NCBI GenBank assembly: GCA_003214215.1
Contig: QCLX01000001.1
Coordinates: 32,026 to 96,025, forward strand
Origin: Prochlorococcus sp. AG-418-G18
GTDB lineage: Bacteria > Cyanobacteriota > Cyanobacteriia > PCC-6307 > Cyanobiaceae
Direction: 5' to 3'
Length of the DNA stretch: 64,000 nt
Below, piece by piece: positions 9,499-20,009 of the stretch. A model generated the notes under the pieces. The model did no database searches and was not told where the DNA came from. It saw only the letters and a list, made by a program, of their open reading frames with translations. Every line of letters begins with the position of its first letter. Position 1 is the stretch's first letter. The position numbers and the translations under genes are program-made.

Positions 9499-9526
9499 TT
9501 TCTTAAAAGTTAATTAGGGTTTGAAT

Positions 9527-10054
9527 TTAAGATTCTGATTTTTCAGAATGTTGTTTAAGTGATCTAGCAAGTCCAGAAGGTACTTCATTAATAGAGATCG
9601 CAATTTTTGTTGCAACGCCATTGAGAGCGCCAGCAATTTTTGCCATCAATACTTCTTTAGATGGAAGACTTGCAATTTCTTTTATTTCAGAATCGCTTAG
9701 AAGTCTGCCTTCAAATAAAGCTCCTTTGGTTTCGGATTTTTTGGTGTCTTTTTGAAAAGATTGGATAGCTTTTACAGCACCACCAACATCTTCTTTGATT
9801 AAGACAAAAGCATTTGTTCCGGACAGTAAAGATTCAAGATCGTTCCAATTACTATCTCCATCAATAGCTTTACGCATTAATGAATTTTTAGTAATTTTGC
9901 AAATGCCGTTAGTTGTTTGCAATCTAGATCGCAAATCTGACATCTCTTTGATAGTTAAACCTTTATAGTCAAGAACTACAGCCATTTCCGAGTCGTTTAA
10001 TAGAGATTTAATCTCAGTAACGATTTGTTGCTTATTCTCTAGTGTTCGGCCCAT
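9527..10054 (-). CDS. rplJ: 50S ribosomal protein L10
   Basis: L10 anchors L7/L12 dimers to the ribosome. I place the start at the ATG encoding MGRTLENKQ, giving 175 residues. A frame from a TTG 45 bases upstream also exists, but it runs into the structured leader and adds residues unlike the family. The N-terminal RNA-binding domain contains [19 protein letters not shown]. The C-terminal helices that bind L7/L12 follow. In well-studied bacteria the L10-L7/L12 complex binds its own leader to repress translation, and such a leader is visible here. Confidence 0.95.
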   Translation of the reverse strand: MGRTLENKQQIVTEIKSLLNDSEMAVVLDYKGLTIKEMSDLRSRLQTTNGICKITKNSLMRKAIDGDSNWNDLESLLSGTNAFVLIKEDVGGAVKAIQSFQKDTKKSETKGALFEGRLLSDSEIKEIASLPSKEVLMAKIAGALNGVATKIAISINEVPSGLARSLKQHSEKSES

Positions 10055-10067
10055 TGATTTTTTTGGA

Positions 10068-10220
10068 TCGTAATTTAGGGAGAGCAGGAAATGCGGCAAA
10101 GTCCTTTTACAGAGGCCGCTTTTATTAGATCCAAAAAGAAATAATTTAAGACGAGTCCTCGGTAGGAATTAAAAATTTAGAATAACTAAATCAACCTACT
10201 TTCTTTGGCCGTATTATTGC
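10068..10220 (-). promoter_or_regulatory. L10 leader (autoregulatory RNA for rplJ-rplL)
   Basis: Read on the minus strand, the rplA-rplJ gap contains AAAGTAGGTTGATT, then a short AT hairpin, then TTCCTACCGAGGACTCG. This is the pairing and kink-turn arrangement of the ribosomal L10 leader family. A strong GCGGC...GCCGC hairpin follows nearer to rplJ. Position (directly before rplJ) and core sequence both fit. The boundaries are approximate. Binding of L10-L7/L12 is known for the family and inferred here. Confidence 0.75.
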
Positions 10221-10243
10221 ACTTCATATTATACTACAAAGCG

Positions 10244-10951
10244 TTAACCTTCAGGTTGGTAATCTTGTACAGCATTTATATCTACTTGAACCGAAGGCCC
10301 CATTGTTGAAGTTACATAAAAAGTTTTCCAATACTTTCCCTTAGCTCCACTTGGTTTGTTTTTATCAATTGATTCTTGTAAGGTTTTTAAGTTGTCAAAT
10401 AGAGCCTCTTTTGTGAAACTTGCTTTTCCAAAGCGGACATGAACTATTCCAGCCTTATCTGCTCTAAATTCGAGCTTACCAGCTTTGAATTCTTTTATTG
10501 CATTAGCAATGTCATTAGTTACTGTGCCAGCTTTAGGATTAGGCATTAAACCTCTAGGTCCTAAAACTCTTCCTAATTTTGCAACCTTGGGCATCATATC
10601 TGGAGTTGCAATAAGTAGATCAAACTCCATATTTCCTTTGTTGATGCTTTCCACAAGATCTTCTTCGCCAAATAAATCTGCACCAGCCGCCTTAGCTTTT
10701 GATACATTCTCACCGCTTGTAATTACTGCAATTTTGATGCTTTGGCCAGTACCATGTGGTAATGCAACAGTGGTCCTTAATTGTTGATCAGTATATTTTG
10801 GATCAATACCTAAACGTATATGTGCTTCAATAGTTTCATCAAATTTTGCATTAGCATTTTTCTTGATAATACTAAGAGCTTCAAGTGGTGCGTAAATTCT
10901 ATCTTCTATCTTTGTTGATAGAGCCGCCATTCTTTTGGATAGTTTTTTCAT
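10244..10951 (-). CDS. rplA: 50S ribosomal protein L1
   Basis: L1 binds 23S rRNA at the E-site stalk and helps release deacylated tRNA. The 235-residue protein matches bacterial L1 in length. The diagnostic region [19 protein letters not shown] is present, along with [21 protein letters not shown] and the C-terminal [10 protein letters not shown]. It follows rplK by 66 bases on the minus strand and is separated from rplJ by the L10 leader. Confidence 0.97.
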   Translation of the reverse strand: MKKLSKRMAALSTKIEDRIYAPLEALSIIKKNANAKFDETIEAHIRLGIDPKYTDQQLRTTVALPHGTGQSIKIAVITSGENVSKAKAAGADLFGEEDLVESINKGNMEFDLLIATPDMMPKVAKLGRVLGPRGLMPNPKAGTVTNDIANAIKEFKAGKLEFRADKAGIVHVRFGKASFTKEALFDNLKTLQESIDKNKPSGAKGKYWKTFYVTSTMGPSVQVDINAVQDYQPEG

Positions 10952-11017
10952 AATAATATTGGGTGCAAATGGTTATTAACTAACCTCCCCTAAATAGTGA
11001 GAAATTTTGTATTGAAC

Positions 11018-11443
11018 TCAATCAGTGATAGAGACGCCCATATTACGGGCTGTACCCTCAATTACTTTCATTGCTGATTCAACACTAGAACAGTTTAGAT
11101 CAGGAAGCTTAGTTTTGGCTATTTCTTCTAATTGAGCTTTACTTATATTCCCAACAGAGCCTTTTGCGGATTCACCTGATCCTTTCTCTATCCCAGCTGC
11201 TTTTGTTATTAAGACGGAAGCAGGAGGTGTTTTTGTGATAAAAGTGAAGCTTCTATCTTCAAAAACAGAAATCTCGACTGGAATTACAAAACCTGCTTTA
11301 TCTTGTGTCCTTGCGTTGTATTCTTTGCAAAATGACATGATATTGACACCATGTTGTCCTAAAGCTGGCCCTACAGGAGGAGCAGGATTTGCTTTGCCTG
11401 CTTGTAGAGCAAGCTTGATAACTGCAACAATTTTTTTTGCCAT
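11018..11443 (-). CDS. rplK: 50S ribosomal protein L11
   Basis: L11 binds the GTPase-associated centre of 23S rRNA and, in many bacteria, senses idle ribosomes for the stringent response. The 141 residues include the N-terminal proline-rich region [17 protein letters not shown], the linker [20 protein letters not shown], and the C-terminal RNA-binding domain ending in [10 protein letters not shown]. Length and motifs are standard. It sits between nusG and rplA in the usual order. Confidence 0.97.
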   Translation of the reverse strand: MAKKIVAVIKLALQAGKANPAPPVGPALGQHGVNIMSFCKEYNARTQDKAGFVIPVEISVFEDRSFTFITKTPPASVLITKAAGIEKGSGESAKGSVGNISKAQLEEIAKTKLPDLNCSSVESAMKVIEGTARNMGVSITD

Positions 11444-11510
11444 TAGATTAGATAATTTAAGCTGAAGTAGAAAATCATAATTTTACTCGATAAACAAGAA
11501 CAATTAGAAA

Positions 11511-12122
11511 TTAATTTTGTTTATTGATTTGGGAGAATTCTAATTCTACAGGAGTCTCGCGCCCAAATATTGAAAGTAATGCTTTTAATTTATTTCTTTC
11601 TCCGGAAACTTCTATAACTTCTCCTTGGAAATCCTTGAATGGACCACTAGTTACAATGATTCTATCTTTTTCTTCAATATCTAACTTGATTACAGCTTTT
11701 TTCTCTGATGCGCGCTTAAAGATCCTATTAACTTCTTGTCTTGATAATGGTCTTGGTTTGATATGACCTCGTGATCTTCCGCTGCCTCTACCGTCTTCAG
11801 CACCGACAAAGTTAATTACATTTGGAGTACTTTTAACAGCCATCATTGTATCTTCATCCAAAATCATTCTTACGAGGACATAACCTGGGAAAACTTTTTC
11901 TTCAGTAGTTTGTCTGCTTCCATCTTTTTTTAATTTAATTCCTGGAGTTTGGGGAATTTCAATTTCAATGATTCTATTATTAACACCTAAAGTTACTGAT
12001 CTCTGCTCAAGAGTAGCTTTTACTTTTTTTTCACAGCTTGATGCTACTTGAACTGCATACCATCTTGCGATGCTTGTATTTGCTTTTGAAGAAGCAAGGC
12101 TTGTAGTTAATTCATTACTCAT
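11511..12122 (-). CDS. nusG: Transcription elongation factor NusG
   Basis: NusG binds RNA polymerase, suppresses pausing and links transcription to translation or Rho. The 203-residue protein has an NGN domain starting at ARWYAVQVASSCEKKV, with FPGYVLVRM inside it. The C-terminal KOW domain contains IIVTSGPFKDFQGEV. About 20 extra residues precede the NGN domain, a low-complexity Ser/Ala/Thr segment also seen in other cyanobacterial NusG proteins. It lies between secE and rplK, the common bacterial order. Confidence 0.96.
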   Translation of the reverse strand: MSNELTTSLASSKANTSIARWYAVQVASSCEKKVKATLEQRSVTLGVNNRIIEIEIPQTPGIKLKKDGSRQTTEEKVFPGYVLVRMILDEDTMMAVKSTPNVINFVGAEDGRGSGRSRGHIKPRPLSRQEVNRIFKRASEKKAVIKLDIEEKDRIIVTSGPFKDFQGEVIEVSGERNKLKALLSIFGRETPVELEFSQINKQN

Positions 12123-12173
12123 TTTTCTAGAAGCTTAATTAAGATCTTTATTAATGGATATTAGGGAGATAAT

Positions 12174-12416
12174 TCAACCAAAAATTTGCGAGGCTGCCCA
12201 TCCATAGAATCTGCTCACAGAAGCAATGGCTGCAGCAGAAAACGATACCATAATTATAACTGCTACTGATTCGCTAAAAAGTTGTTGTTTGTTAGGCCAC
12301 ACAACAAGTTTAAGCTCATCGTATGTAGATCTAAAAAAATTATTCTTTTTTTTAGGCTCTTCAAATTCAGGAGAATCCTTTTTAAGAGGTTCTTTATTAG
12401 TAGTAGGACTTGTCAC
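12174..12416 (-). CDS. secE: Preprotein translocase subunit SecE
   Basis: SecE clamps the SecY channel in the plasma and thylakoid membranes. The 80-residue protein is of the short type: a charged N-terminal tail, the amphipathic segment FFRSTYDELKLVVWPNKQQLFSES, and one transmembrane helix (VAVIIMVSFSAAAIASVSRF). The VVWP motif is the family signature. It opens the secE-nusG-rplK-rplA-rplJ-rplL run, 61 bases downstream of clpB2. Confidence 0.93.
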   Translation of the reverse strand: MTSPTTNKEPLKKDSPEFEEPKKKNNFFRSTYDELKLVVWPNKQQLFSESVAVIIMVSFSAAAIASVSRFYGWAASQIFG

Positions 12417-12477
12417 AAAATTTTTTTTGAAATTAAGCTTTACGCTTTAATTTTATTTTAGCTTATTGATTTACTTC

Positions 12478-15234
12478 TCAGCTAGGTTTGAAAACGATCT
12501 CATCTTTTTTAGCTGGGTTAAGTTTAATTGTTATATTTTTTTTGTTTTTGAAGTTATCCTCTAAAAGTTTTGCAGCCAAGGGATTTTCTATTTGTCTTCT
12601 AAGTTCCCTGCTAAGTGGCCTAGCACCATATTCAGGTTCGTAAGAATCGTTTGCAATTTTATTAATCACTTTTTTGTCTATAGCGATATTTATTTTCTGT
12701 TCAAGTAGCAGGTTTTTTAAATCTTCAGTTTGTAAAATTATTATTTTTTGAAGTTCATCAATAGATAATGGATTAAACCTTACCACTTCGTCAATTCTAT
12801 TTAAAAATTCAGGTCTAAAAATTGAAGACAATGTATTACTAATGGAATCATCTAAGGTTTGTTGGTCTTTTTCTAACTTTCCCTCACTTTTAGAAATCTT
12901 TTGTGAATACTCCAGTATAGATTTACCAGCTAGGTTGCTTGTCATAATGATTACGGTATTTTTGAAGTCTACGGTCCTTCCTTGAGAGTCGGTTAATCTT
13001 CCTTCATCTAAGACTTGTAAAAGGATATTAAAAACTTCTGAATGTGCTTTTTCTATCTCATCAAGAAGTATTACTGAATAGGGTTTACGTCTTACAGCTT
13101 CAGTTAATTGACCTCCCTCTTCATAACCAACATAACCTGGAGGAGCTCCCAAAAGTCTTGCTACGGCATTTTTCTCCATATATTCACTCATATCCAATCT
13201 TAAAAGTGCATCTTCTTCATCAAATAAAGCTGTTGCAAGAGATTTTGCTAATTCTGTTTTGCCAACACCTGTAGGACCCATAAATAAAAAAGATCCGATA
13301 GGTCTTTTAGGACTTTTCATGCCAACTCGAGCTCTTCTAATTGCAGCAGAAACAGCTTCTATAGCTTTTTCTTGTCCAATAACTTTTTCACTTAGTTCTG
13401 TTTCTAGATTGACTAATTTCTTACGTTCATTTGAAACTACTTTAGAAATTGGAATACCTGTAATTTTTGAGACAACGTCAGCAATATCATCAGGTTCAAC
13501 TTGATATTTAAAAGGGAAATTTCTATTTTTCTTTATTTTATTAAAGTTCTCTTCAACTTTTTGTATTTCATTCTCTATTTCATTTAACTCTTCTTCAAGC
13601 TTTTCTAAATAATCTACATCATTTTCAATTTCGCGATTTGATTTATCTTTTATTTGTTTGGTTAGCTTATCTTCTTCTTTCATTAAAATAGATAATTGCT
13701 CCATTTCTTCCCGCAAATTATTCCAATTTTCCAAAAGAACGTTCAATTTTGCCTCTGATTGTTGCCTCATATTCAACAGGTTTTCTTGAGCTTCGATATT
13801 TTCTCCTTGCAAATTATTCAGTTTTTCATTAATAGAATGAAGTTTGTTTTCTTGTTGGAGAATTATTTGAGGCTTTTTATTAGACTCGATTTTTAACTCT
13901 GCAGCTGCTTCATCAATTAAATCTATTGCTTTATCAGGAAGACATTTATCGCTGATGTATCTGTCGGCCAATTTTGCAGAATAGTTTATAGCTTCTTCAG
14001 AAATTTTTATGCCATGATGTGATTCATATTTCTTTTTGATACCTTCCAGTATTTTTGCGCTTAATTCTACTGAAGGTTCATTAACAGCTATCTTTTGAAA
14101 GCAATTATTTAATGCCTGATCTTTTTCAATAGTTTCACGAAATTTCTCAGGTGTTGTTGTACCGATACATCTAAGTTCTCCTTCAGCCAGTAAAGGTTTT
14201 AAGATATTGCTAATGTCGGTAGAAGATCTTTCAGAACTTAATATTGAATGAATTTCATCGATAAATAGAATCATTCCTTGACTTGGATTGTTTAGTTCCT
14301 GCATTATTAATCTTAGCCTTTCTTCTAGTTGGCCTCTAAATTTTGTCCCAGAAACTAAAGCACCTAAGTCAAGCGAAATAATTTTAAAGTCTTTTAAAGA
14401 ATCAGGAACTTTTTTGTCTACAATTAATTGCGCAAGTAATTTTGCAATTGAGGTTTTACCAACTCCAGGATTGCCGATAAGTATAGGATTATTTTTGTTT
14501 CTTCTGCAGAGTATCCTCATTAAATTATTGATTTCATTTTCTCTCCCTAATATGGGATCCAGCAAACCTTTTTTAGCTGATTCTGTTAAATCTTTTCCAT
14601 AAATTGAAAGAGCATTTTCATTGTCCCCAACTTGTTTTTTGGTTTCAATTTGAATTTTACTTTTGGATAATGGAACAATAGCTTCTTTAACTTTTTCTTC
14701 TTTAACTAAAGTCTCTTTGTTTGATTCAAAATTAGATTGATTATTTATTTCAAGTACGTTCTCATAATTAAACGAATCTTTTGATTGATTAATATTTGGG
14801 AAAAATTTTAATTCTTCTTCTAATTTTTCCATCGAAAGGTTGCCTTCTTCAAAAACATAATTTCCAATTCTTAAATCTCTTCCAAGAGCAATCAGTAAAT
14901 GAGGGATTTCTATGAATCTCGATCCCCATTGGATTTTAATCTGATTCGCATTATCTAATAAAATTTCTAAATCTTCTCCGATAGTAAAAATATCTGACTC
15001 ATTTGTTGGTGTCTCTTCTAAAAAATCTTCTGTTATATCTAAAACTGTATCTTGGTCGATTGATAATTTTTCAATGAAAGCAAAGAATTCACTTGATGAA
15101 AATAATGTATGAATTATGTGTTCAATATTGAATTCGCTATGATCCCATTTTTTTGCTGTTTCTTCCCCTAATAAAAGAAGATTCCAACTGATATCGCTAA
15201 ATAGTTCAGGACTGGATGTAAGTGTTTCTCTCAT
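12478..15234 (-). CDS. clpB2: ClpB-type Hsp100 disaggregase (ClpB2)
   Basis: This 918-residue AAA+ chaperone has an N-terminal domain (to about 145), NBD1 with Walker A GNPGVGKT (254-261), a coiled-coil middle domain of about 120 residues between the NBDs, and NBD2 with GPTGVGKT near residue 650 followed by VILLDEIEKAH. The long middle domain points to ClpB rather than ClpC or ClpA. No ClpP-docking loop is evident. NBD1 starts about 50 residues later than in E. coli ClpB because of a Lys/Glu/Asn-rich linker at about 146-205. Many cyanobacteria have a second ClpB that is not heat-inducible, and this is the best match. I see no CIRCE-like repeat upstream. Confidence 0.85.
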   Translation of the reverse strand: MRETLTSSPELFSDISWNLLLLGEETAKKWDHSEFNIEHIIHTLFSSSEFFAFIEKLSIDQDTVLDITEDFLEETPTNESDIFTIGEDLEILLDNANQIKIQWGSRFIEIPHLLIALGRDLRIGNYVFEEGNLSMEKLEEELKFFPNINQSKDSFNYENVLEINNQSNFESNKETLVKEEKVKEAIVPLSKSKIQIETKKQVGDNENALSIYGKDLTESAKKGLLDPILGRENEINNLMRILCRRNKNNPILIGNPGVGKTSIAKLLAQLIVDKKVPDSLKDFKIISLDLGALVSGTKFRGQLEERLRLIMQELNNPSQGMILFIDEIHSILSSERSSTDISNILKPLLAEGELRCIGTTTPEKFRETIEKDQALNNCFQKIAVNEPSVELSAKILEGIKKKYESHHGIKISEEAINYSAKLADRYISDKCLPDKAIDLIDEAAAELKIESNKKPQIILQQENKLHSINEKLNNLQGENIEAQENLLNMRQQSEAKLNVLLENWNNLREEMEQLSILMKEEDKLTKQIKDKSNREIENDVDYLEKLEEELNEIENEIQKVEENFNKIKKNRNFPFKYQVEPDDIADVVSKITGIPISKVVSNERKKLVNLETELSEKVIGQEKAIEAVSAAIRRARVGMKSPKRPIGSFLFMGPTGVGKTELAKSLATALFDEEDALLRLDMSEYMEKNAVARLLGAPPGYVGYEEGGQLTEAVRRKPYSVILLDEIEKAHSEVFNILLQVLDEGRLTDSQGRTVDFKNTVIIMTSNLAGKSILEYSQKISKSEGKLEKDQQTLDDSISNTLSSIFRPEFLNRIDEVVRFNPLSIDELQKIIILQTEDLKNLLLEQKINIAIDKKVINKIANDSYEPEYGARPLSRELRRQIENPLAAKLLEDNFKNKKNITIKLNPAKKDEIVFKPS

Positions 15235-15494
15235 AAACTATAAAAACTATAGTTGATTATTAATTAATATTCTAAATAGTATTTGCATTAATAATCATCC
15301 AATAATTTTTAAATTGTAAGATGAATTTGAAAAATATGTTTATGAGAGGGGTTGCAGGGACTTTGGAATTAATAAAAACTTTAACTAATTTTTAAGTTGT
15401 TATGAAATTAAAAAATTATAATTGGTTAAAATATATATTTCAGATATTAGCCAAATAGTTCAGCTATTAATAGGATTTAAATAGTAATAATTAA

Positions 15495-16790
<1,296 letters not shown>

Positions 16791-16794
16791 TTTT

Positions 16795-18462
16795 TTAGCG
16801 CTTAAGTTTTTCTAAACGTGAGCCTTTTCTCATACTTAATTGGCACTTTATCCAATCAATACATATTGGTAGTGCAAAAAAAAGTGGCAGTAATGCAAAA
16901 TTATTTTGTTTATTGGTTACAAGTAAAGCAGATGCAATTGATAAGCTTCCTATAAGAATTGAATGGCCTAAAGTTTTTTGCGCAGTAAACATTTTTTTGA
17001 ATTGCCTATCAGACTCTCCCATTCTTATTTGCAATTGTAAATCGCCCTGCTCTAATCTTTCTAAACTTTCATCTATTCTTTTGGGAATGCCAACAGCTTT
17101 CGATCCTAGTTCGCCCACTTGCCTTCCAAATTGGTTAATTAAATCGTTGGGAGTTTGATTATTTGAAGTCATAAGTTCTATTAAATAAGGCTTGGTAACT
17201 GATACAAGGTTAAACCCTGGATCAAGTATTCTACCAACTCCTTCAAAAGTTGATAAAGCTCTCATCACAAAGATTAAATCTACTGGTAATTGAAATGGTG
17301 TTTCATAAACAAGTTCGTATAAATCTCCAGATAATTTTTCAATAATATTTGGACTAAATGGTGGAGTTAAGGCTTCTTTAAGCATCAATCTGACTAATCT
17401 TCTTACTGGTCCTACATCAATATCTTTTGAAATTAGCCCAGCTTGTTGTAATTGACTGACAAGTGATGAGGCGTCTCTTAGAGCAGCAGCCTTAACCATA
17501 CCCCCTAATCTTGTTTGAAGATTATTAGAGATATTGCCCATCATTCCAAAATCATAAAAAATCAATTTACCTTCATTTGATACTGCAAGATTACCTGGAT
17601 GAGGGTCTGCATGAAAAAAACCGTAATTTACTAATTGTTTTAAATAACTGATGGCGCCTATTTCTGCGATTTTAGGTAAATCAATTTCTTGTAATTGTAA
17701 TTTTTCTAAATCGCTTATTTTTGTTCCTTCTAGATAACTTAAACAAAGAACTTTTTCACTGCTCATATCCCAAATTACTTCAGGAACTTCAACATTTTCA
17801 TCATCAAGAAATTGTTGTCTAAATCTTGCTGCATATTGTGCTTCACAATTAAAATCAAGCTCCTTCATGAGAACTTTCCTACACTCTTTAGCAATCTCAA
17901 CCCAGTTTCTACCTCGACTCCAATTCTTATTTTTCTGCAATAATCCTGCTATTTGCTGCATTATGCCCAAATCTATAATAAACAATTCTTTTAAATTGGG
18001 TCTTTGAACTTTAAATACTACTTTCTTACCATCTTTTAAAGTCGCCCTATGGACCTGAGCTAGTGATGCTGATCCAACCGGATCACATATTATTTGATCT
18101 ATTTCATTAAACTTTGATCCTAGTTCTTCTTTTATAGTTTCTTCAACTTGCGCAAATGAAAAATTAGGAACTTGATCCTGCAATTTAGACAATTCTTGTA
18201 TCCAAGTATTAGGAATTAAATCAGGTCTCGCTGATAATAATTGTCCAATTTTAATAAATGCTGATCCAAGCTTTATTAATCGATTAGTAAACCACCTAGC
18301 TCTTTTAATTTGGACCCTACTTTTTTCATTATTCTTGTTTTGGAAAATTGTAAATCTAATATTATCTATCCATAAATTTATTAAAAGCGAAATCAGAGTT
18401 ATCCAAATAAGAAAGGCCCTCTTCAATTTTTTTAAACGATAATAAAGAATGTGATAACTCAT
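16795..18462 (-). CDS. ABC1/UbiB-family atypical protein kinase
   Basis: This 555-residue protein belongs to the UbiB/ADCK/ABC1K family. It has the KxGQ-type motif IKIGQLLSARPDLIP, the alanine-rich nucleotide loop VGSASLAQVHRA, the lysine in VVFKVQRP, and the catalytic and metal motifs HADPHPGNL and YDFGMMG. A hydrophobic C-terminal pair (about 500-545) suggests membrane attachment. Family members support quinone or prenyl-lipid metabolism in bacteria and plastids. The actual substrate is not known here. Its ATG overlaps the stop of the upstream 105-residue gene in an ATGA, which implies translational coupling. Confidence 0.88.
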   Translation of the reverse strand: MSYHILYYRLKKLKRAFLIWITLISLLINLWIDNIRFTIFQNKNNEKSRVQIKRARWFTNRLIKLGSAFIKIGQLLSARPDLIPNTWIQELSKLQDQVPNFSFAQVEETIKEELGSKFNEIDQIICDPVGSASLAQVHRATLKDGKKVVFKVQRPNLKELFIIDLGIMQQIAGLLQKNKNWSRGRNWVEIAKECRKVLMKELDFNCEAQYAARFRQQFLDDENVEVPEVIWDMSSEKVLCLSYLEGTKISDLEKLQLQEIDLPKIAEIGAISYLKQLVNYGFFHADPHPGNLAVSNEGKLIFYDFGMMGNISNNLQTRLGGMVKAAALRDASSLVSQLQQAGLISKDIDVGPVRRLVRLMLKEALTPPFSPNIIEKLSGDLYELVYETPFQLPVDLIFVMRALSTFEGVGRILDPGFNLVSVTKPYLIELMTSNNQTPNDLINQFGRQVGELGSKAVGIPKRIDESLERLEQGDLQLQIRMGESDRQFKKMFTAQKTLGHSILIGSLSIASALLVTNKQNNFALLPLFFALPICIDWIKCQLSMRKGSRLEKLKR

Positions 18463-18776
18463 TTAATTTTATTATTTATATTTTTATTAAAGAGATCAAT
18501 TTGTTTATTGATACCTTCAATTTCATTTAAAGCTTTTTTTATTTTGGGATCTTGATCAGTATTTGCAGACTCATTTTCTTGAATATTTTCGGCTTTTTCC
18601 AGTCTTGATGCTTCTTCGATTATGGATTCTTTTAAACTATCAAATTCTTTTTTGATAATTTCTGGAGCATCCTGAGCAATAATAGTTGCTTCTTCAATTT
18701 TTTCAACCAATATTTCGTTTAATTTTTCGGTTACTTTCTTAATGGCAGCTTTTAAAAGGTAATCAGAGTTGGTCAT
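18459..18776 (-). CDS. Small acidic coiled-coil protein, unknown function
   Basis: I do not recognise this 105-residue protein. It is almost entirely helical in character, rich in Glu, Lys, Ile and Ala with heptad-like spacing (KVTEKLNEILVEKIEE, ESIIEEASRLEKAEN, LNEIEGINKQIDLFNK), and has no Cys, Trp or membrane segment. Its stop codon overlaps the start of the ABC1/UbiB-family kinase gene (ATGA), so the two are likely made together. That suggests a partner or regulator of the kinase, which is inference from coupling only. Confidence 0.65.
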   Translation of the reverse strand: MTNSDYLLKAAIKKVTEKLNEILVEKIEEATIIAQDAPEIIKKEFDSLKESIIEEASRLEKAENIQENESANTDQDPKIKKALNEIEGINKQIDLFNKNINNKIK

Positions 18777-18879
18777 GAAAAATATAATGTTTCAACGGCA
18801 ATTGATTTTTCGATATGACCTAATAATAGATCAATACAGAACATTTCACGTAACTGATCATTTTGATAATTAATTTTTT

Positions 18880-19002
18880 ATGTTTTTCCTATGTAAGTTT
18901 GTTTCTATATTAAGCTTTTTTCTCTTTTTTCTTTTAACTTATATCTATATAAAGGTTCAGGTATTTACTTTTAAAATATCTTCTAACCAAGAACTCATCT
19001 AA
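18880..19002 (+). CDS. Possible 40-residue hydrophobic peptide
   Basis: An ATG-started frame encodes 40 residues, with a Phe/Leu-rich stretch (ILSFFLFFLLTYIYI) and a polar tail ending SNQELI. It sits in the gap before the TrxB-like gene, on the same strand, and ends 28 bases before it. I see no convincing ribosome-binding site. T-rich DNA readily gives Phe/Leu-rich frames, so this may be chance. Confidence 0.2.
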   Translation: MFFLCKFVSILSFFLFFLLTYIYIKVQVFTFKISSNQELI

Positions 19003-19030
19003 TTAACTACAAAAAAGGAGTTTTTAAAAA

Positions 19031-19987
19031 TTGGAAATCATTGAGTCAGATGTAGTTATTATCGGAGGAGGCCCGGCCGGATGTACTTGCGCACTTTATA
19101 CATCTCGTTCAAACTTAAAGACAGTAATTTTAGATAAAAATCCATCTGTTGGCGCCTTAGCAATAACGCATCAAATAGCTAATTATCCAGGTGTTCCGGT
19201 TGATATAAGTGGAGAGAAATTACTTACTCTAATGAGAGAACAGGCTGTGCAATACGGCACAGATTATAGAAGAGCGCAAGTGTTTGGAATAGACGCTAGT
19301 GGAGAATGGAAAATGGTTTATACGCCCGAAGGAACTTTTAAAGCTAAAGCACTTGTACTTGCAAGTGGAGCCATGGGTAGGCCTGCATCATTTAAGGGCG
19401 AAGCTGATTTTCTTGGCAAAGGAGTAAGTTATTGTGCTACATGTGATGGAGCTTTTTATAAAAATAGAGAAGTTGCCGTTGTTGGAGTGAACAAGGAGGC
19501 AATTGAAGAGGCAACTGTTCTAACTAAATTTGCATCAACTGTGCATTGGATTACATCAAGTGATCCTAAATCAGATAATGAAGAAGCTATGGAATTGATG
19601 GATAATTCAAATATAAAACATTGGAGTAGAACAAGATTATTGGAAATATTGGGCGATGATATGGGTGTGAATGGGGTTGTTGTAAAAAATAAACAAGAAG
19701 AAAATCCTATCAATTTAAATTTAGATGGAGTGTTTGTCTACATGAGTGGTTCAAAGCCAATTACTGATTTTTTAGGGGATCAAATTGCTTTAAAAGAAGA
19801 CGGAGGAGTTATTGTTGATGACTTTATGTCTACAAACTCTGATGGAGTATGGGCTATTGGAGATATAAGAAATACACCATTTAAGCAAGCCGTAGTTGCG
19901 GCTTCTGATGGATGTATTGCTGCAATGTCAATTGATAGATACTTAAATAGTCGAAAAAATATAAGAGTAGATTGGATTCATTCTTGA
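19031..19987 (+). CDS. trxB: Thioredoxin-reductase-like flavoprotein lacking NADPH motifs
   Basis: This 318-residue protein has the low-molecular-weight thioredoxin reductase layout. The FAD motif GGGPAGCTCA is at 12-21, the redox pair CATC at 135-138, and the C-terminal FAD motif in AIGDIR. The second Rossmann domain is altered: the expected GGGDSA-type loop reads GVNKEA (152-157), and the expected HRR phosphate-binding motif is absent (HWITSSDPKS). Pyridine-nucleotide-independent relatives (ferredoxin-linked FFTR and the diflavin type DDOR) are described from cyanobacteria, so NADPH may not be the donor. The TTG start is supported by AAGGAG at 19015-19020. Confidence 0.85.
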   Translation: MEIIESDVVIIGGGPAGCTCALYTSRSNLKTVILDKNPSVGALAITHQIANYPGVPVDISGEKLLTLMREQAVQYGTDYRRAQVFGIDASGEWKMVYTPEGTFKAKALVLASGAMGRPASFKGEADFLGKGVSYCATCDGAFYKNREVAVVGVNKEAIEEATVLTKFASTVHWITSSDPKSDNEEAMELMDNSNIKHWSRTRLLEILGDDMGVNGVVVKNKQEENPINLNLDGVFVYMSGSKPITDFLGDQIALKEDGGVIVDDFMSTNSDGVWAIGDIRNTPFKQAVVAASDGCIAAMSIDRYLNSRKNIRVDWIHS

Positions 19988-20009
19988 AAATAAATATTGC
20001 TTCTTTAAT

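Noticed and set aside
9077..9517. 146-residue plus-strand frame opposite rplL
   Set aside because: It is an artefact of the Ala/Gly-rich rplL hinge: low-complexity Ser/Ala/Pro translation, and rplL on the other strand is certain.
10055..10099. N-terminal extension of rplJ from an upstream TTG
   Set aside because: It overlaps the L10 leader hairpin and precedes the conserved MGRTLENKQ start.
15321..15395. 24-residue frame between clpB2 and eno (MNLKNMFMRGVAG...)
   Set aside because: It is too short to judge, with no ribosome-binding site and no known small protein that I can match.
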